This document shows positions 26,672 through 34,780 of a DNA stretch of 64,000 nt, in pieces. Each line of letters begins with the position of its first letter. Within the stretch, counting starts at the first letter, position 1. The stretch comes from DATARH01 sp035648415. GTDB lineage: Bacteria; Pseudomonadota; Alphaproteobacteria; ATCC43930; CGMCC-115725. The DNA is taken from NCBI GenBank assembly GCA_035648415.1, contig DASRLO010000035.1:1-64000 (forward strand), read 5' to 3'. The notes under the pieces are model-generated. The model ran no database searches, was not told the origin of the DNA, and saw only the letters and a program-made list of their open reading frames with translations. The translations under genes were made by a program, and so were the position numbers.

Positions 26672-27169
26672 ATGTCTCAATCCGCGCCCGACAACGCCTA
26701 TCGTTTCGACTTCACCTCGATCGACGGCGCCGCGCTGCCGCTGTCCGCCTGGGCGGGGCATCCGGTGCTGGTGGTCAACACCGCCTCGTTCTGCGGCTAC
26801 ACCCCGCAATACCGCGACCTCGAAGCGCTGTGGAAGCAATACCGCGGCCGGGGCTTGGTCGTGCTGGGGGTGCCGTCGAACGATTTCGGCGCGCAGGAGC
26901 CGGGCTCGGCCAGCGAGATCAAACAGTTCTGCGAGACCACTTACGACATCGACTTTCCGCTGACCGAGAAGTACCGGGTGATCGGCGGCGACGCCCACCC
27001 GTTCTACCGCTGGGTCGCCGCGACGCTCGGCGAGGACGCGGCGCCGCGGTGGAATTTCCACAAATACCTGATCGGCCCCGACGGCGAGCTGGCCGGCGCC
27101 TGGCCGTCATCGGTCCGCCCCGGCGACGCCGCGATCACCGGCGAGATCGACAAGATGGTAGCGAAATAA
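26672..27169 (+). CDS. glutathione peroxidase family protein
   Basis: The 165-residue thiol peroxidase reduces hydroperoxides. It has the catalytic Cys at 41 (VNTASFCGYTPQY), Gln at 75 (SNDFGAQEPGS) and Trp-Asn at 127-128 (RWNFHKYLI). ATG 26672 has GAGAG upstream. The frame is open further upstream and supplies ALAAERSS, which looks like a signal-peptidase site, while a different frame starting at ATG 26560 supplies a basic n-region and hydrophobic core. The native protein may therefore be periplasmic with a frameshift in the leader. Confidence 0.92.
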   Translation: MSQSAPDNAYRFDFTSIDGAALPLSAWAGHPVLVVNTASFCGYTPQYRDLEALWKQYRGRGLVVLGVPSNDFGAQEPGSASEIKQFCETTYDIDFPLTEKYRVIGGDAHPFYRWVAATLGEDAAPRWNFHKYLIGPDGELAGAWPSSVRPGDAAITGEIDKMVAK

Positions 27170-27176
27170 ATCAGAC

Positions 27177-27285
27177 CGTCTTCCCCGCGAAAGCGGGGAC
27201 CCAGGGCGAGCGACGAACTGTTGCCCTGGGCCCCTCCCCGGACGGCCGGCCCTTGCGGGCCGTTCCGGGGATCGCGGGGGTGACG
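27177..27285. repeat. dispersed palindromic element, family 1 (copy A)
   Basis: Starts with CGTCTTCCCCGCGAAAGCGG and ends with a GCGGGGGTGACGG arm; the right half is interrupted by an extra GC-rich hairpin around GGCCGGCCCTTGCGGGCCG. It lies between the convergent ends of the glutathione peroxidase gene and a truncated membrane-protein gene. It matches copies B, C and D in head sequence. Confidence 0.85.
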
Positions 27286-27290
27286 GCTAC

Positions 27291-27671
27291 TCACGCCGGC
27301 GCCTCCGCCGTAGCCGGCTCGATTTCGAGCTCGGGCAGGTCGCGCGCTCTCGGGAAAACGGCGACGGAAAGCTTCCCCTGCTTGCCGCGGATCGGGATCA
27401 GAAAGCCGAGCACCAGCTGGAGGCATTCGCCGGCCCGCAGCCGCAGCGTCTGGCGCTGCCACAACGCCCATAGCGCCAGCGTATAATGCACGGCGAAGGC
27501 GCCGTAGAGCGCGAACCGCATCGGCGGCAGCGACCATACCGGGTAGACGATTTCAGTCAGCGCCCATCCCATCGCCGGGATCGAGACGAGACCGAGCGCA
27601 TGGTTGAGAAGGTGCATCGCGACATAGGCGAGCATCACCAACCCGGATAGAAGGCGGATGCGGCGGATCAT
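27291..27671 (-). CDS. membrane domain like the N-terminus of class III adenylate cyclases, truncated
   Basis: The 126-residue protein has three or four membrane segments. The stretch RLLSGLVMLAYVAMHLLNHA, then ALYGAFAVHYTLALWALW and RAGECLQLVLGFLIPI, resembles the succinate-dehydrogenase-like membrane domain that precedes the cyclase domain in many alphaproteobacterial class III adenylate cyclases, including the histidines that could hold haem. The cyclase domain is missing: after FLIPI the sequence diverges and stops six bases from palindromic element A. It could be a remnant of a truncated cyclase or a stand-alone membrane protein. Confidence 0.6.
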   Translation of the reverse strand: MIRRIRLLSGLVMLAYVAMHLLNHALGLVSIPAMGWALTEIVYPVWSLPPMRFALYGAFAVHYTLALWALWQRQTLRLRAGECLQLVLGFLIPIRGKQGKLSVAVFPRARDLPELEIEPATAEAPA

Positions 27672-27793
27672 CGCCGCCCCCGGTCTAGGGCGGGGCCTCG
27701 GTATCGGCGGGCGTAGGCGCTTGCTATCATGCCGCGAATGACGCCTCGGATGATGGCTTGGATGATGCCCTTGGGGGCGCGCGAGAGTGGGGA

Positions 27794-28744
27794 ATGCTCG
27801 AAATCCGCAACCTCTACAAACATTTCGGCCCTTTGGTGGCGGTCGACGATGTTTCGTTCACGGTTTCGCGAGGCGAGGTGCTGGGTTTCCTCGGCCCCAA
27901 CGGCGCCGGCAAATCGACGACGATGAAGATGATCACCGGCTTTCTCGCGCCGACCGCCGGCACCGCGCTGATCTGCGGCCACGACATCCAGCAGCGGCCG
28001 CTCGCGGCGAAGCGCCAGTTCGGCTACCTGCCCGAGGGCGCGCCCGCCTACCCCGACATGAATGTCGCCGACTTCCTGCGCTTTATCGCCCATATCCGCG
28101 GCTTCCGCGGCGCCGAGGCGACCGCGCGGATCGACCATATCGTCGAGCTGGTGCATCTGAACGAGGTCTACGGGCAGCGTATCGAGACCCTCTCCAAGGG
28201 GTTCCGCCGCCGCGTCGGCGTGGCGCAGGCGCTCATTCACGATCCGCCGGTGGTGATCCTCGACGAGCCGACCGACGGGCTCGACCCCAACCAGAAATAT
28301 GAGATGCGCGGCATTCTCGGCGCCATGCAGCAGGAAAAGGCGATCATCATCTCGACCCACCTCCTCGAGGAGGTCGAGGCGGTGTGCAGCCGGGCGATCA
28401 TCATCGCGCGGGGCCGCGTGCTGGCCGACGCGACGCCGGCCGAGCTGGCGGCGCGCTCGCGCTTCCACAACGCGGTGCGGCTCGACATCGCGGCCGAGAA
28501 CGCGGCGCGCATCCGCGCCGACCTCGCCGATATTCCGGGCATCGCCGCGATCGAGGAGGCGGGCGAGGGCGAACGGCGTGTCTTGACGATCGTGCCGCGC
28601 GACAACAAGCCGATCGCCGGCGACCTCGCCGAACTCGCGGAAGGGCGCAACTGGAACATCGGCGGCTTCGCGGTCGAACGCGGCCGCCTCGACGACGTCT
28701 TTCGCGCGATCACCGCGCCGCCCAACGAAGCCGGCCGGGCATGA
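27794..28744 (+). CDS. ABC-2 type transporter ATP-binding protein (GldA-like)
   Basis: The 316-residue ATPase has Walker A GPNGAGKST at about 34-42, signature LSKGFRRRVGVAQAL, Walker B VVILDEPTDGLD and the switch His in STHLLEEVEAV. The C-terminal extension of about 100 residues (from about 215) is usual in this group. ATG 27794 matches the family start (MLEIRNLYKHFG). It is the first gene of a five-gene run with a GldF-like permease, a GldG-like protein and a DUF4340 protein. In Bacteroidetes GldA/F/G are needed for gliding, but related systems in Proteobacteria have no known substrate. Confidence 0.94.
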   Translation: MLEIRNLYKHFGPLVAVDDVSFTVSRGEVLGFLGPNGAGKSTTMKMITGFLAPTAGTALICGHDIQQRPLAAKRQFGYLPEGAPAYPDMNVADFLRFIAHIRGFRGAEATARIDHIVELVHLNEVYGQRIETLSKGFRRRVGVAQALIHDPPVVILDEPTDGLDPNQKYEMRGILGAMQQEKAIIISTHLLEEVEAVCSRAIIIARGRVLADATPAELAARSRFHNAVRLDIAAENAARIRADLADIPGIAAIEEAGEGERRVLTIVPRDNKPIAGDLAELAEGRNWNIGGFAVERGRLDDVFRAITAPPNEAGRA

Positions 28745-28779
28745 GCCGCCGATCTGCTCCGGCGCTTTAAGCACCTCAG

Positions 28780-29526
28780 ATGAAATCATTGATCGGCAAC
28801 ACCCTCTACATCTGCCGCCGCGAGCTCGCCGGGTATTTCGCGACCCCGCTCGCCTATGTGTTCATCGTCATCTTTCTCGTGCTCGCCGGGGTATTGACCT
28901 TTTTCGTCGGCGATTTCTTCGAGCGCGGCCAGGCCGATCTGCAATCGTTCTTCACTTTCCACCCCTGGCTCTACCTCGTGCTGATCCCGGCGGTATCGAT
29001 GCGGCTGTGGGCCGAAGAGCGCAAAAGCGGCACGATCGAATTGTTTCTCACCCTGCCGATCCGGTTGTCGGAGGCGGTGGTCGGCAAGTTTCTCGCGGCC
29101 TGGGTCTTTGTCGGGATCGCGCTGGCGCTGACCTTTCCGTTCTGGCTGACCGTGCTGTTCCTCGGCAACCCGGACAATGGCGTCATCTTCGCCAGCTATC
29201 TCGGCAGCTGGCTGATGGCGGGCGCGATCCTGGCGATCGGCGCGGCGGTGTCGGCCGCGACCAAAAACCAGGTGACCGCCTTCGTCGTTACCGCGGCGCT
29301 GGTCTTCGTGCTGGTCGCCGCCGGGACGCAGACCGTGATCGGGCTGTTCCAGGGCTGGGCGCCGCAAGGCCTGGTCCATGCCGTCGCCGGGGCGAGCCTT
29401 TTCGGCCATTTCACCGCGATCACCCGCGGCGTCGTCGATCTGCGCGACCTCCTTTATTTCGTCTCGATCATGGTGGCGTTTCTCGCCGCCAACGCCGTGC
29501 TCGTCGACCTGACCAAGGCCGAATGA
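28780..29526 (+). CDS. ABC-2 type permease (GldF-like)
   Basis: The 248-residue protein has about six membrane segments and begins with ICRRELAGYFATPLAYVFI, characteristic of GldF-like ABC-2 permeases, followed by the first extracytoplasmic loop FFERGQADLQSFF and the cytoplasmic loop MRLWAEERKSGTIELFLTLP. It follows the ATPase gene after 35 bases and is followed after one base by the GldG-like gene, so the three form one transcription unit and one complex. Confidence 0.92.
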   Translation: MKSLIGNTLYICRRELAGYFATPLAYVFIVIFLVLAGVLTFFVGDFFERGQADLQSFFTFHPWLYLVLIPAVSMRLWAEERKSGTIELFLTLPIRLSEAVVGKFLAAWVFVGIALALTFPFWLTVLFLGNPDNGVIFASYLGSWLMAGAILAIGAAVSAATKNQVTAFVVTAALVFVLVAAGTQTVIGLFQGWAPQGLVHAVAGASLFGHFTAITRGVVDLRDLLYFVSIMVAFLAANAVLVDLTKAE

Positions 29527-29527
29527 G

Positions 29528-31492
29528 ATGCGACTCTTCCGACTGAGCGGGCAGGGGTTCAGGTCGCGCGGCGGGCGCGCGCTGCTGGCGCTTGTCGCGA
29601 TCGCGCTGATCCTCGTCGCGGGCAATTTCATCGCGGCGCGCTATGCCGCGGTGCGGCTCGACCTGACGGGCGAGCGCCTCTACACGCTGGCGCGGGGCAC
29701 GCGGCAGACCCTCGCCAAGATCGAGGAGCCGATCACGCTGCGGCTCTATTACTCGAACCGGCTGGGCACGACCGCGCCGACTTACGGCGTCTACGCCCAG
29801 CGGGTGCGCGAGCTGCTCGATCAGTACGTCGCCGCGGCGCACGGCAAACTCCGCCTGGAAGTCTACGATCCGCAGCCGTTTTCCGACGCCGAGGACCGCG
29901 CCGTCGCCTACGGGCTGCAAGCGGCGCCGCTCAACGACCAGGGCGAGGCGGTCTATTTCGGCCTCGCCGGCACCAACTCGACCGACGACCAGCAGGTCAT
30001 CGCCTTCTTCAATCCCGAGCGCGAGCGCTTTCTCGAATACGATCTGACGCGCCTCGTCCACACCCTCGCTCTGCCGAAGCGCACCGTCGTCGGGCTGCTG
30101 ACCGATCTGCCGCTCGAAAACGACCCGGCGGCGGCGATGCAGGGCAAGCCCGCCCAGCCGATGGCGATCATCGGCCAGCTTCGCCAAGTCGACGACGTCG
30201 AGAAACTGCCGACCGACATCGAGGCGATCCCGCCGAAGATCGATGTGCTGATGCTGGCGCACCCGCAGAAATTGTCCGACGCGACGCTGTTCGCGATCGA
30301 CCAGTTCGTGCTGAAGGGCGGCAAGGCGGTGGTTTTTGTCGATCCCTATTCGGAGCTGCAGGCCGGGCTGCCGTCGCCGCATGCCGACCCGTCGGCGGCG
30401 CCGCCCGCGAGCGAGCTCGAACCCCTGTTCAAGGCGTGGGGGCTGACGATGCTCCCCGGGGTCGTCGCCGGCGACCGGCTCGACGCGCGGCGCGTCGCGG
30501 TGCCGGTGGAAGGGCGCGGCCCGCAGACCATGGATTACGTCGGCTGGCTCAACCTTCCGGCGGCGAATTTGAACCGCGACGACCCGATCACCGCCGACCT
30601 CAACGAAATCACCATGGCCACCGCCGGCATCCTCGAACCGGTCGCGGGCGCCACGACCAAGTTCGAGCCGCTGATCCAGACCTCGACCGATTCCGAGAAA
30701 ATCCCGGTCGACAAGGTCAAGGGGCTGCCCGATGTCGCCGATCTGCTCGCCCATTTCCGCCCCGAGCAGCGCCAGTTCGTGCTGGCGGCGCGGGTGACGG
30801 GCGATGCCAAGACGGCGTTCCCGGACGGCAAGCCGGAGCCGCCGCCGCCATCGCCGCACGATCCCAACCCGCCGCCCGCGCCGCCGAAGGAGCCGGGGCC
30901 GCCGGTCGAAGCGCTAAAGCAATCGGCCCAGCCGGTCAATATCGTCGTCGTCGCCGATACCGATATGCTCGACGACCGCTTCTGGGCGCAGAGCGGCAAT
31001 TTCTTCGGCCAGCGGGTGGTCCAGCCGGTGTCGAACAACAGCGATTTCCTCGCCAACGCGGTCGAGGTGCTGGCCGGCGGCGACGACCTCATCGGCCTGC
31101 GCAGCCGCGGCACGACGGCGCGGCCGTTCGTGGTCGTCGAGCGCATCCAGCGCTCGGCCGACGACCGCTACGCCGCCGAGCAGCGGACCCTCCAGGAAAA
31201 GCTGAAACAGGCGCAGGCCAAGCTGCACAACCTGACCAACGGCGACAGCGGGTCGCAAACCGCGCCCACGGTCACCGCCGAGCAGACCAAGGAGATCGAC
31301 AAGTTCCGCGCCGACATGCTGGCGACGCGACAGCAGCTGCGCCAGGTGCAGGCGGCGGAGCGCCAGGATATCGGGCACCTCAAGGTAATCCTCGAATTCT
31401 TCGACATCGCGCTGGTGCCGATCGTCGTCGTCGTCGCGGCGATCGTGCTGGCGGCGCTGCGCCCGCGGCGACGACGCGCGGCGCGGGCCTGA
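29528..31492 (+). CDS. GldG-family ABC transporter auxiliary protein
   Basis: The 654-residue protein has an N-terminal membrane helix (LLALVALALILVAGNFIA-type segment, about 20-37), a large extracytoplasmic domain with the family's RLDLTGERLYTLARGTRQTL and LRLYYS motifs, and a C-terminal helix (LVPIVVVVAAIVLAAL). This is the GldG/ABC_transp_aux architecture. A proline-rich segment (PPPPSPHDPNPPPAPPKEPG) at about 437-458 and a coiled-coil-prone stretch just before the last helix are visible. It starts one base after the permease gene and presumably forms the periplasmic part of the complex. Confidence 0.92.
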   Translation: MRLFRLSGQGFRSRGGRALLALVAIALILVAGNFIAARYAAVRLDLTGERLYTLARGTRQTLAKIEEPITLRLYYSNRLGTTAPTYGVYAQRVRELLDQYVAAAHGKLRLEVYDPQPFSDAEDRAVAYGLQAAPLNDQGEAVYFGLAGTNSTDDQQVIAFFNPERERFLEYDLTRLVHTLALPKRTVVGLLTDLPLENDPAAAMQGKPAQPMAIIGQLRQVDDVEKLPTDIEAIPPKIDVLMLAHPQKLSDATLFAIDQFVLKGGKAVVFVDPYSELQAGLPSPHADPSAAPPASELEPLFKAWGLTMLPGVVAGDRLDARRVAVPVEGRGPQTMDYVGWLNLPAANLNRDDPITADLNEITMATAGILEPVAGATTKFEPLIQTSTDSEKIPVDKVKGLPDVADLLAHFRPEQRQFVLAARVTGDAKTAFPDGKPEPPPPSPHDPNPPPAPPKEPGPPVEALKQSAQPVNIVVVADTDMLDDRFWAQSGNFFGQRVVQPVSNNSDFLANAVEVLAGGDDLIGLRSRGTTARPFVVVERIQRSADDRYAAEQRTLQEKLKQAQAKLHNLTNGDSGSQTAPTVTAEQTKEIDKFRADMLATRQQLRQVQAAERQDIGHLKVILEFFDIALVPIVVVVAAIVLAALRPRRRRAARA

Positions 31493-31500
31493 GGCAAGCC

Positions 31501-32532
31501 ATGCAGCGGCGCGGCTTCCGGCTGCTCGTGCTCGCCGCGGTGGCGATCGCCGGGCTCGCGGTCTTTATCGCCTCGCGCGGCGACCGCGACGTGAGCCACG
31601 CGCCGGCTGGGCGGCGCGCGCTCCCCGCCCTGGCCGACAGGCTCGGCGACCTCGCCTGGCTGCGCCTCACGCGCGGCGCGATGACGGCGAATTTCTCGCT
31701 GATCAACAAGCAATGGACGGTGGTCGAAAAGGGCAATTACCCGGCCGACCAGGAGCGGGTGCGCAAGCTCCTGGTGCAGCTCGCCGAATGCGAGCTCATC
31801 GAGGCCAAGACCGACAAGCCCGAGTTGTTGGCGCGGCTCGATCTCGACGATCCGGCCAACGGCAAATCGACGCTGGTGACCGCCCAGGACCGCACCGGCG
31901 GCCTCGTCGCGCAGCTCATTGTCGGCGCCAAGCGGCCGAGCGAGATCGGCGGCGGCGATGCGGGCGTCTATGTGAGAAAGCCCGGCAGCGACCAGGCCTG
32001 GCTGGCGCGCGGCTCGTTCGACCTCGCCGGCGACGCGCTGTCCTGGCTCGACCGCCGCATCATCGACATCCGGCCCGCCCGAATCGCTTCGGTCGTGCTG
32101 ACGACGGCGGACGGCAAGACGGTGACGGTCGCCCGCGGCTCCGCCGATCTGCCGCTCGCGATCGATACGCCGCCGGAAAATGTCCAGCCCAAGGACGATG
32201 CCGCGCTCGCCGCCCCGGCGGGCGCGCTCGAATCGCTGACGCTCGACGACGTCAGGCCGGCGGCCGAGCATCCGATCGCGGAGGATGGCGCCGCCACCGC
32301 CGCCTTCACCACCTTCGACGGGCTGATCGTCGGGCTGCGCCTGTCGCCCAATGCCGACCCATCGGGCGCCGGCAATTGGGTCGCGATCGACGTCACCGGC
32401 TCCGGCAAGGCCGAGGCGGAAGGCAAGGCGCTCAGCGCCAAGCTGTCGCGCTGGAGCTTCGCGATCTCAGCGGAGCGCGCCAAGCTGTTGCGCACGACCC
32501 TGACCGACCTGCTGCAGCCGCACGGGTCGTGA
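31501..32532 (+). CDS. DUF4340 domain protein of the Gld-like ABC operon
   Basis: The 343-residue protein has one N-terminal membrane anchor (RLLVLAAVAIAGLAVFIA-type) and a periplasmic body with DUF4340 features: a WTVVEKGNYPADQERVRKLL block, LLARLDLDDPAN and a second similar repeat. DUF4340 genes almost always follow gldG-like genes, as here after eight bases. It probably completes the ABC complex on the periplasmic side; the substrate is unknown. ATG 31501. Confidence 0.9.
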   Translation: MQRRGFRLLVLAAVAIAGLAVFIASRGDRDVSHAPAGRRALPALADRLGDLAWLRLTRGAMTANFSLINKQWTVVEKGNYPADQERVRKLLVQLAECELIEAKTDKPELLARLDLDDPANGKSTLVTAQDRTGGLVAQLIVGAKRPSEIGGGDAGVYVRKPGSDQAWLARGSFDLAGDALSWLDRRIIDIRPARIASVVLTTADGKTVTVARGSADLPLAIDTPPENVQPKDDAALAAPAGALESLTLDDVRPAAEHPIAEDGAATAAFTTFDGLIVGLRLSPNADPSGAGNWVAIDVTGSGKAEAEGKALSAKLSRWSFAISAERAKLLRTTLTDLLQPHGS

Positions 32533-32533
32533 C

Positions 32534-32725
32534 ATGGAGGAGCGATCGCCGGTCTCGCCGTGCCTCGGCATCTGCCTGATGGACCCGGCGAGCAGGCAAT
32601 GCCGCGGCTGCCTGCGCACGGTCGAGGAGATCGCCCGCTGGTACGAGGCAACCCCGGCCGAGAAGCGCGAGATGCTCGCGGCACTCGCGTGCCGCCGGGT
32701 GGCGGCGGGGACGGGCGATGAATAA
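32534..32725 (+). CDS. DUF1289 domain protein
   Basis: The 63-residue cysteine-bearing protein matches DUF1289: SPCLGICLMDPASRQCRGCL with four cysteines, then RTVEEIARWYEATPAEKREM. The cysteines may bind iron-sulfur or zinc. It starts one base after the DUF4340 stop and overlaps the next gene by eight bases. Function unknown. Confidence 0.9.
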   Translation: MEERSPVSPCLGICLMDPASRQCRGCLRTVEEIARWYEATPAEKREMLAALACRRVAAGTGDE

Positions 32726-33131
32726 GCGGCTGTTTTTATCGTCTTTCCCGCGCAAGCGGGAACCCAGGGGCTACCGTCCTACCGTTCGCTCCTGGGCCCC
32801 CGCTTGCGCGGGGGTGACGGCAAGGGGAATGGCGCTTGCGGTTTTTGTCCTCGCCGGTTGCGCCGGCGCGGGTGGCGGCTGGGTCAAGCCCGGCGCGGAC
32901 GCGGCGCAGACCGCGCGCGCCTATCGGGATTGCGCCGCGCTCACCGACACCGCGACCCGCACCGATGCCGACATCGACCAGGACATCGCCGCCAGCCGGG
33001 CGAGCGACCTGCAGCATTCGAGCATCCTGCGCGAGCAGGCCCGGTCGACGCACGACGACAACCACGCCCGCGCCGACGCGATCCTCACCTCCTGCATGCA
33101 GGCGAAAGGCTTCATAAAAAATGCGAAATAA
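32718..33131 (+). CDS. small lipoprotein with a palindromic element inside its signal-peptide region
   Basis: The 137-residue product starts MNKRLFLS, then reads through a palindromic element (FPRKREPRGYRP...WAPACAGVT, about residues 9-34), then has a hydrophobic stretch and lipobox MALAVFVLAGC (Cys about 48). The mature part is polar with CAALTDTATRTD and a Cys near the C-terminus. The element is 81 bases (27 codons); without it the start would read MNKRLFLSRGMALAVFVLAGC, a compact lipoprotein signal. An alternative start is ATG 32829 with AAGGGGA upstream, which lacks a basic n-region. Which start is used is open. The mature protein is not recognised. Confidence 0.7.
   Translation: MNKRLFLSSFPRKREPRGYRPTVRSWAPACAGVTARGMALAVFVLAGCAGAGGGWVKPGADAAQTARAYRDCAALTDTATRTDADIDQDIAASRASDLQHSSILREQARSTHDDNHARADAILTSCMQAKGFIKNAK
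32740..32820. repeat. dispersed palindromic element, family 1 (copy B), inside a gene
   Basis: Arms read CGTCTTTCCCGCGCAAGCGGG at the left and CCCCCGCTTGCGCGGGGGTGACGG at the right, with CCAGGGG/CCTGGG inner arms. Length 81 bases, exactly 27 codons, lying in frame within the lipoprotein gene. Confidence 0.88.
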
Positions 33132-33152
33132 GCCTGCGCCGGGAGGCCGGCG

Positions 33153-34007
33153 ATGAGCGCGCTCCACGCGCTCGCCCTCGCCATCCTCCAGGGCGTCGCC
33201 GAGCTGTTCCCGATCAGCAGCCTGGGCCACGCGGTGATCGTCCCGCCGCTGCTCGGCTGGTCGACGATCGACCAGCATTCGTCCGAATTCCTGCCGTTTA
33301 TCGTGGTGCTGCATGTCGGCACGGCGGTGGCGCTGCTGCTCTATTTCTGGCGCGATTGGGCGGCGATCGCTTCCGGGATCCTCGGCGGCCGCGGCAGCCC
33401 GAAATCGGCCGATGCGTGGAACGCGCTCGGGCTGATCGTCGTCGCGACCCTGCCGGCGGTGGCGATCGGTTTTCTGTTCGAGAAGCTGGTGCGCGGCCTC
33501 TTCGCCTCGCCGCTGATCGCCGCGCTGTTCCTGATCGTCAACGGGTTCCTGCTGCTGCTCGGCGAGTGGCTGCGCCAGCACGATTCGTCGCCGCGCCCCG
33601 GCGCCGAGCGGCCGATCGCCGCGTTCGGCTGGCGCGGCGCGCTGGCGGTGGGCATCTGGCAATGCGCCGCGTTTATTCCCGGCATCTCGCGCTCCGGCGC
33701 GGCGATGGTCGGCGGCCTCGTCAGCGGGCTGCACCATACCGAGGCGGCGCATTTCTCGTTCCTGATCGCGACCCCGATCATCGCCGGCGCCGCGGTGCTC
33801 GAAGTGCCGAAGCTGATCGCGCTGCCCGGCCACGGCCTCAGCGGTCTGGTGATCGCCGCCGGCGTTGTCGCCGGCATCACCGCCTATCTCAGCACCGCGT
33901 TCCTGATGCGCTACTTCCGGCGCCACGATTTCGACAACGCGCTGGTGCCTTTCGCGGTCTATTGCTGGGTCGCCGGCGCCGCCGCGGCCACCATCTTCAT
34001 CCTCTAG
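33153..34007 (+). CDS. uppP: undecaprenyl-diphosphatase
   Basis: UppP recycles the lipid carrier for peptidoglycan and other surface polymers by removing a phosphate from undecaprenyl diphosphate. The 284-residue membrane protein has the two family motifs: the Glu-rich GVAELFPISSLGHAVI near residue 15 and PGISRSGAAMVGGL near residue 180, plus about eight hydrophobic segments. Family proteins usually have 'EflPISStGHl'; here F-P-I-S-S-L-G-H is a mild variant. GGGAGG lies upstream of ATG 33153. Its stop codon lies inside the first copy of a tandem repeat. Confidence 0.95.
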   Translation: MSALHALALAILQGVAELFPISSLGHAVIVPPLLGWSTIDQHSSEFLPFIVVLHVGTAVALLLYFWRDWAAIASGILGGRGSPKSADAWNALGLIVVATLPAVAIGFLFEKLVRGLFASPLIAALFLIVNGFLLLLGEWLRQHDSSPRPGAERPIAAFGWRGALAVGIWQCAAFIPGISRSGAAMVGGLVSGLHHTEAAHFSFLIATPIIAGAAVLEVPKLIALPGHGLSGLVIAAGVVAGITAYLSTAFLMRYFRRHDFDNALVPFAVYCWVAGAAAATIFIL

Positions 34008-34087
34008 AAGGGCTGGCTTCATCCTCTAGAAGGGCTGGCTTCATCTCTAAAAGGGCCGCCTTCATCCATTTGACTAGAAGGGCCGGC
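33996..34087. repeat. tandem repeat (about 22-bp unit) across two convergent gene ends
   Basis: Unit TTCATCCTCTAGAAGGGCTGGC occurs perfectly twice (33996-34017, 34018-34039), followed by a diverged 21-bp copy (34040-34060) and a 27-bp copy (34061-34087). The first copy contains the uppP stop codon and the last contains the SIS gene stop codon. Confidence 0.9.
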
Positions 34088-34721
34088 TCTGCACGTGCTC
34101 CGGCGCCATCGCGCGCTGCCGGAGGTATTGCGCAAAGCAATGCATCATCGATTGGTGGATGTCCTCGACGACGCCATAATTTTCGGCCGCGACATGCAGC
34201 ACGACGTCGGCGAGGGTGGCGCTGCGCCCGCCCGAGAACCCGGTCATCGCGATCGATGTGACGCCGTTGCCGCGCGCCCACTCGACCGCCCGGACGATGT
34301 TCTCCGAATTGCCCGAGCTGCTGATCGTCATCAAGACATCGCCCGGCTCGGCGAGGGTGCGCAGCTGGTAGGCGAAGATTTCCGCATAGGAGATGTCGTT
34401 GGCGATCGCGGTGATGAGTTCGAGATGCGAGACGAGGCTGATGATTTTGGGCCGCAGCGCCGTGTCGGTCTGGATGCCCTTCAGGAAATCGCACAACAGA
34501 TGACCGGAGATCGCCGCCGAGCCGCCATTGCCGCAGGCGTAGATCACATGGCCCGAGCGGATCGCCGCATCGAGCAGCACCGCGGCGCGGTCGATCGCGG
34601 CGAGGTCGACGCTGGCCCAGGCGCGCGCGATCTCGTCGCGGTAGGCGGCGATGTAGTCGCCGGCGCTCGGATAGGTCCTGTCGGGAAAGCTCATGGTTCG
34701 CGCCGACGCCTCGGTTGACAC
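34074..34721 (-). CDS. SIS-domain protein, GmhA-like (phosphoheptose isomerase family)
   Basis: The 215-residue protein has the SIS sugar-phosphate fold: ACGNGGSAAISGHLLCDFLK binds the phosphate, SSSGNSENIVRAVEWARGNG is the second phosphate motif, and IHQSMMHCFAQYLRQR matches the C-terminal histidine region of GmhA. GmhA converts sedoheptulose 7-phosphate to the heptose phosphate used in LPS core. The substrate here is not proven. The start may be GTG 34721 or ATG 34694; neither has a strong ribosome binding site. It is divergent from dapD and converges on uppP. Confidence 0.85.
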   Translation of the reverse strand: MSTEASARTMSFPDRTYPSAGDYIAAYRDEIARAWASVDLAAIDRAAVLLDAAIRSGHVIYACGNGGSAAISGHLLCDFLKGIQTDTALRPKIISLVSHLELITAIANDISYAEIFAYQLRTLAEPGDVLMTISSSGNSENIVRAVEWARGNGVTSIAMTGFSGGRSATLADVVLHVAAENYGVVEDIHQSMMHCFAQYLRQRAMAPEHVQSRPF

Positions 34722-34780
34722 TTCCGGCTTGCCTCTATCATGGTTGCTCTCCTCTTTTCAGCCAATTTGCGGATCGACGC

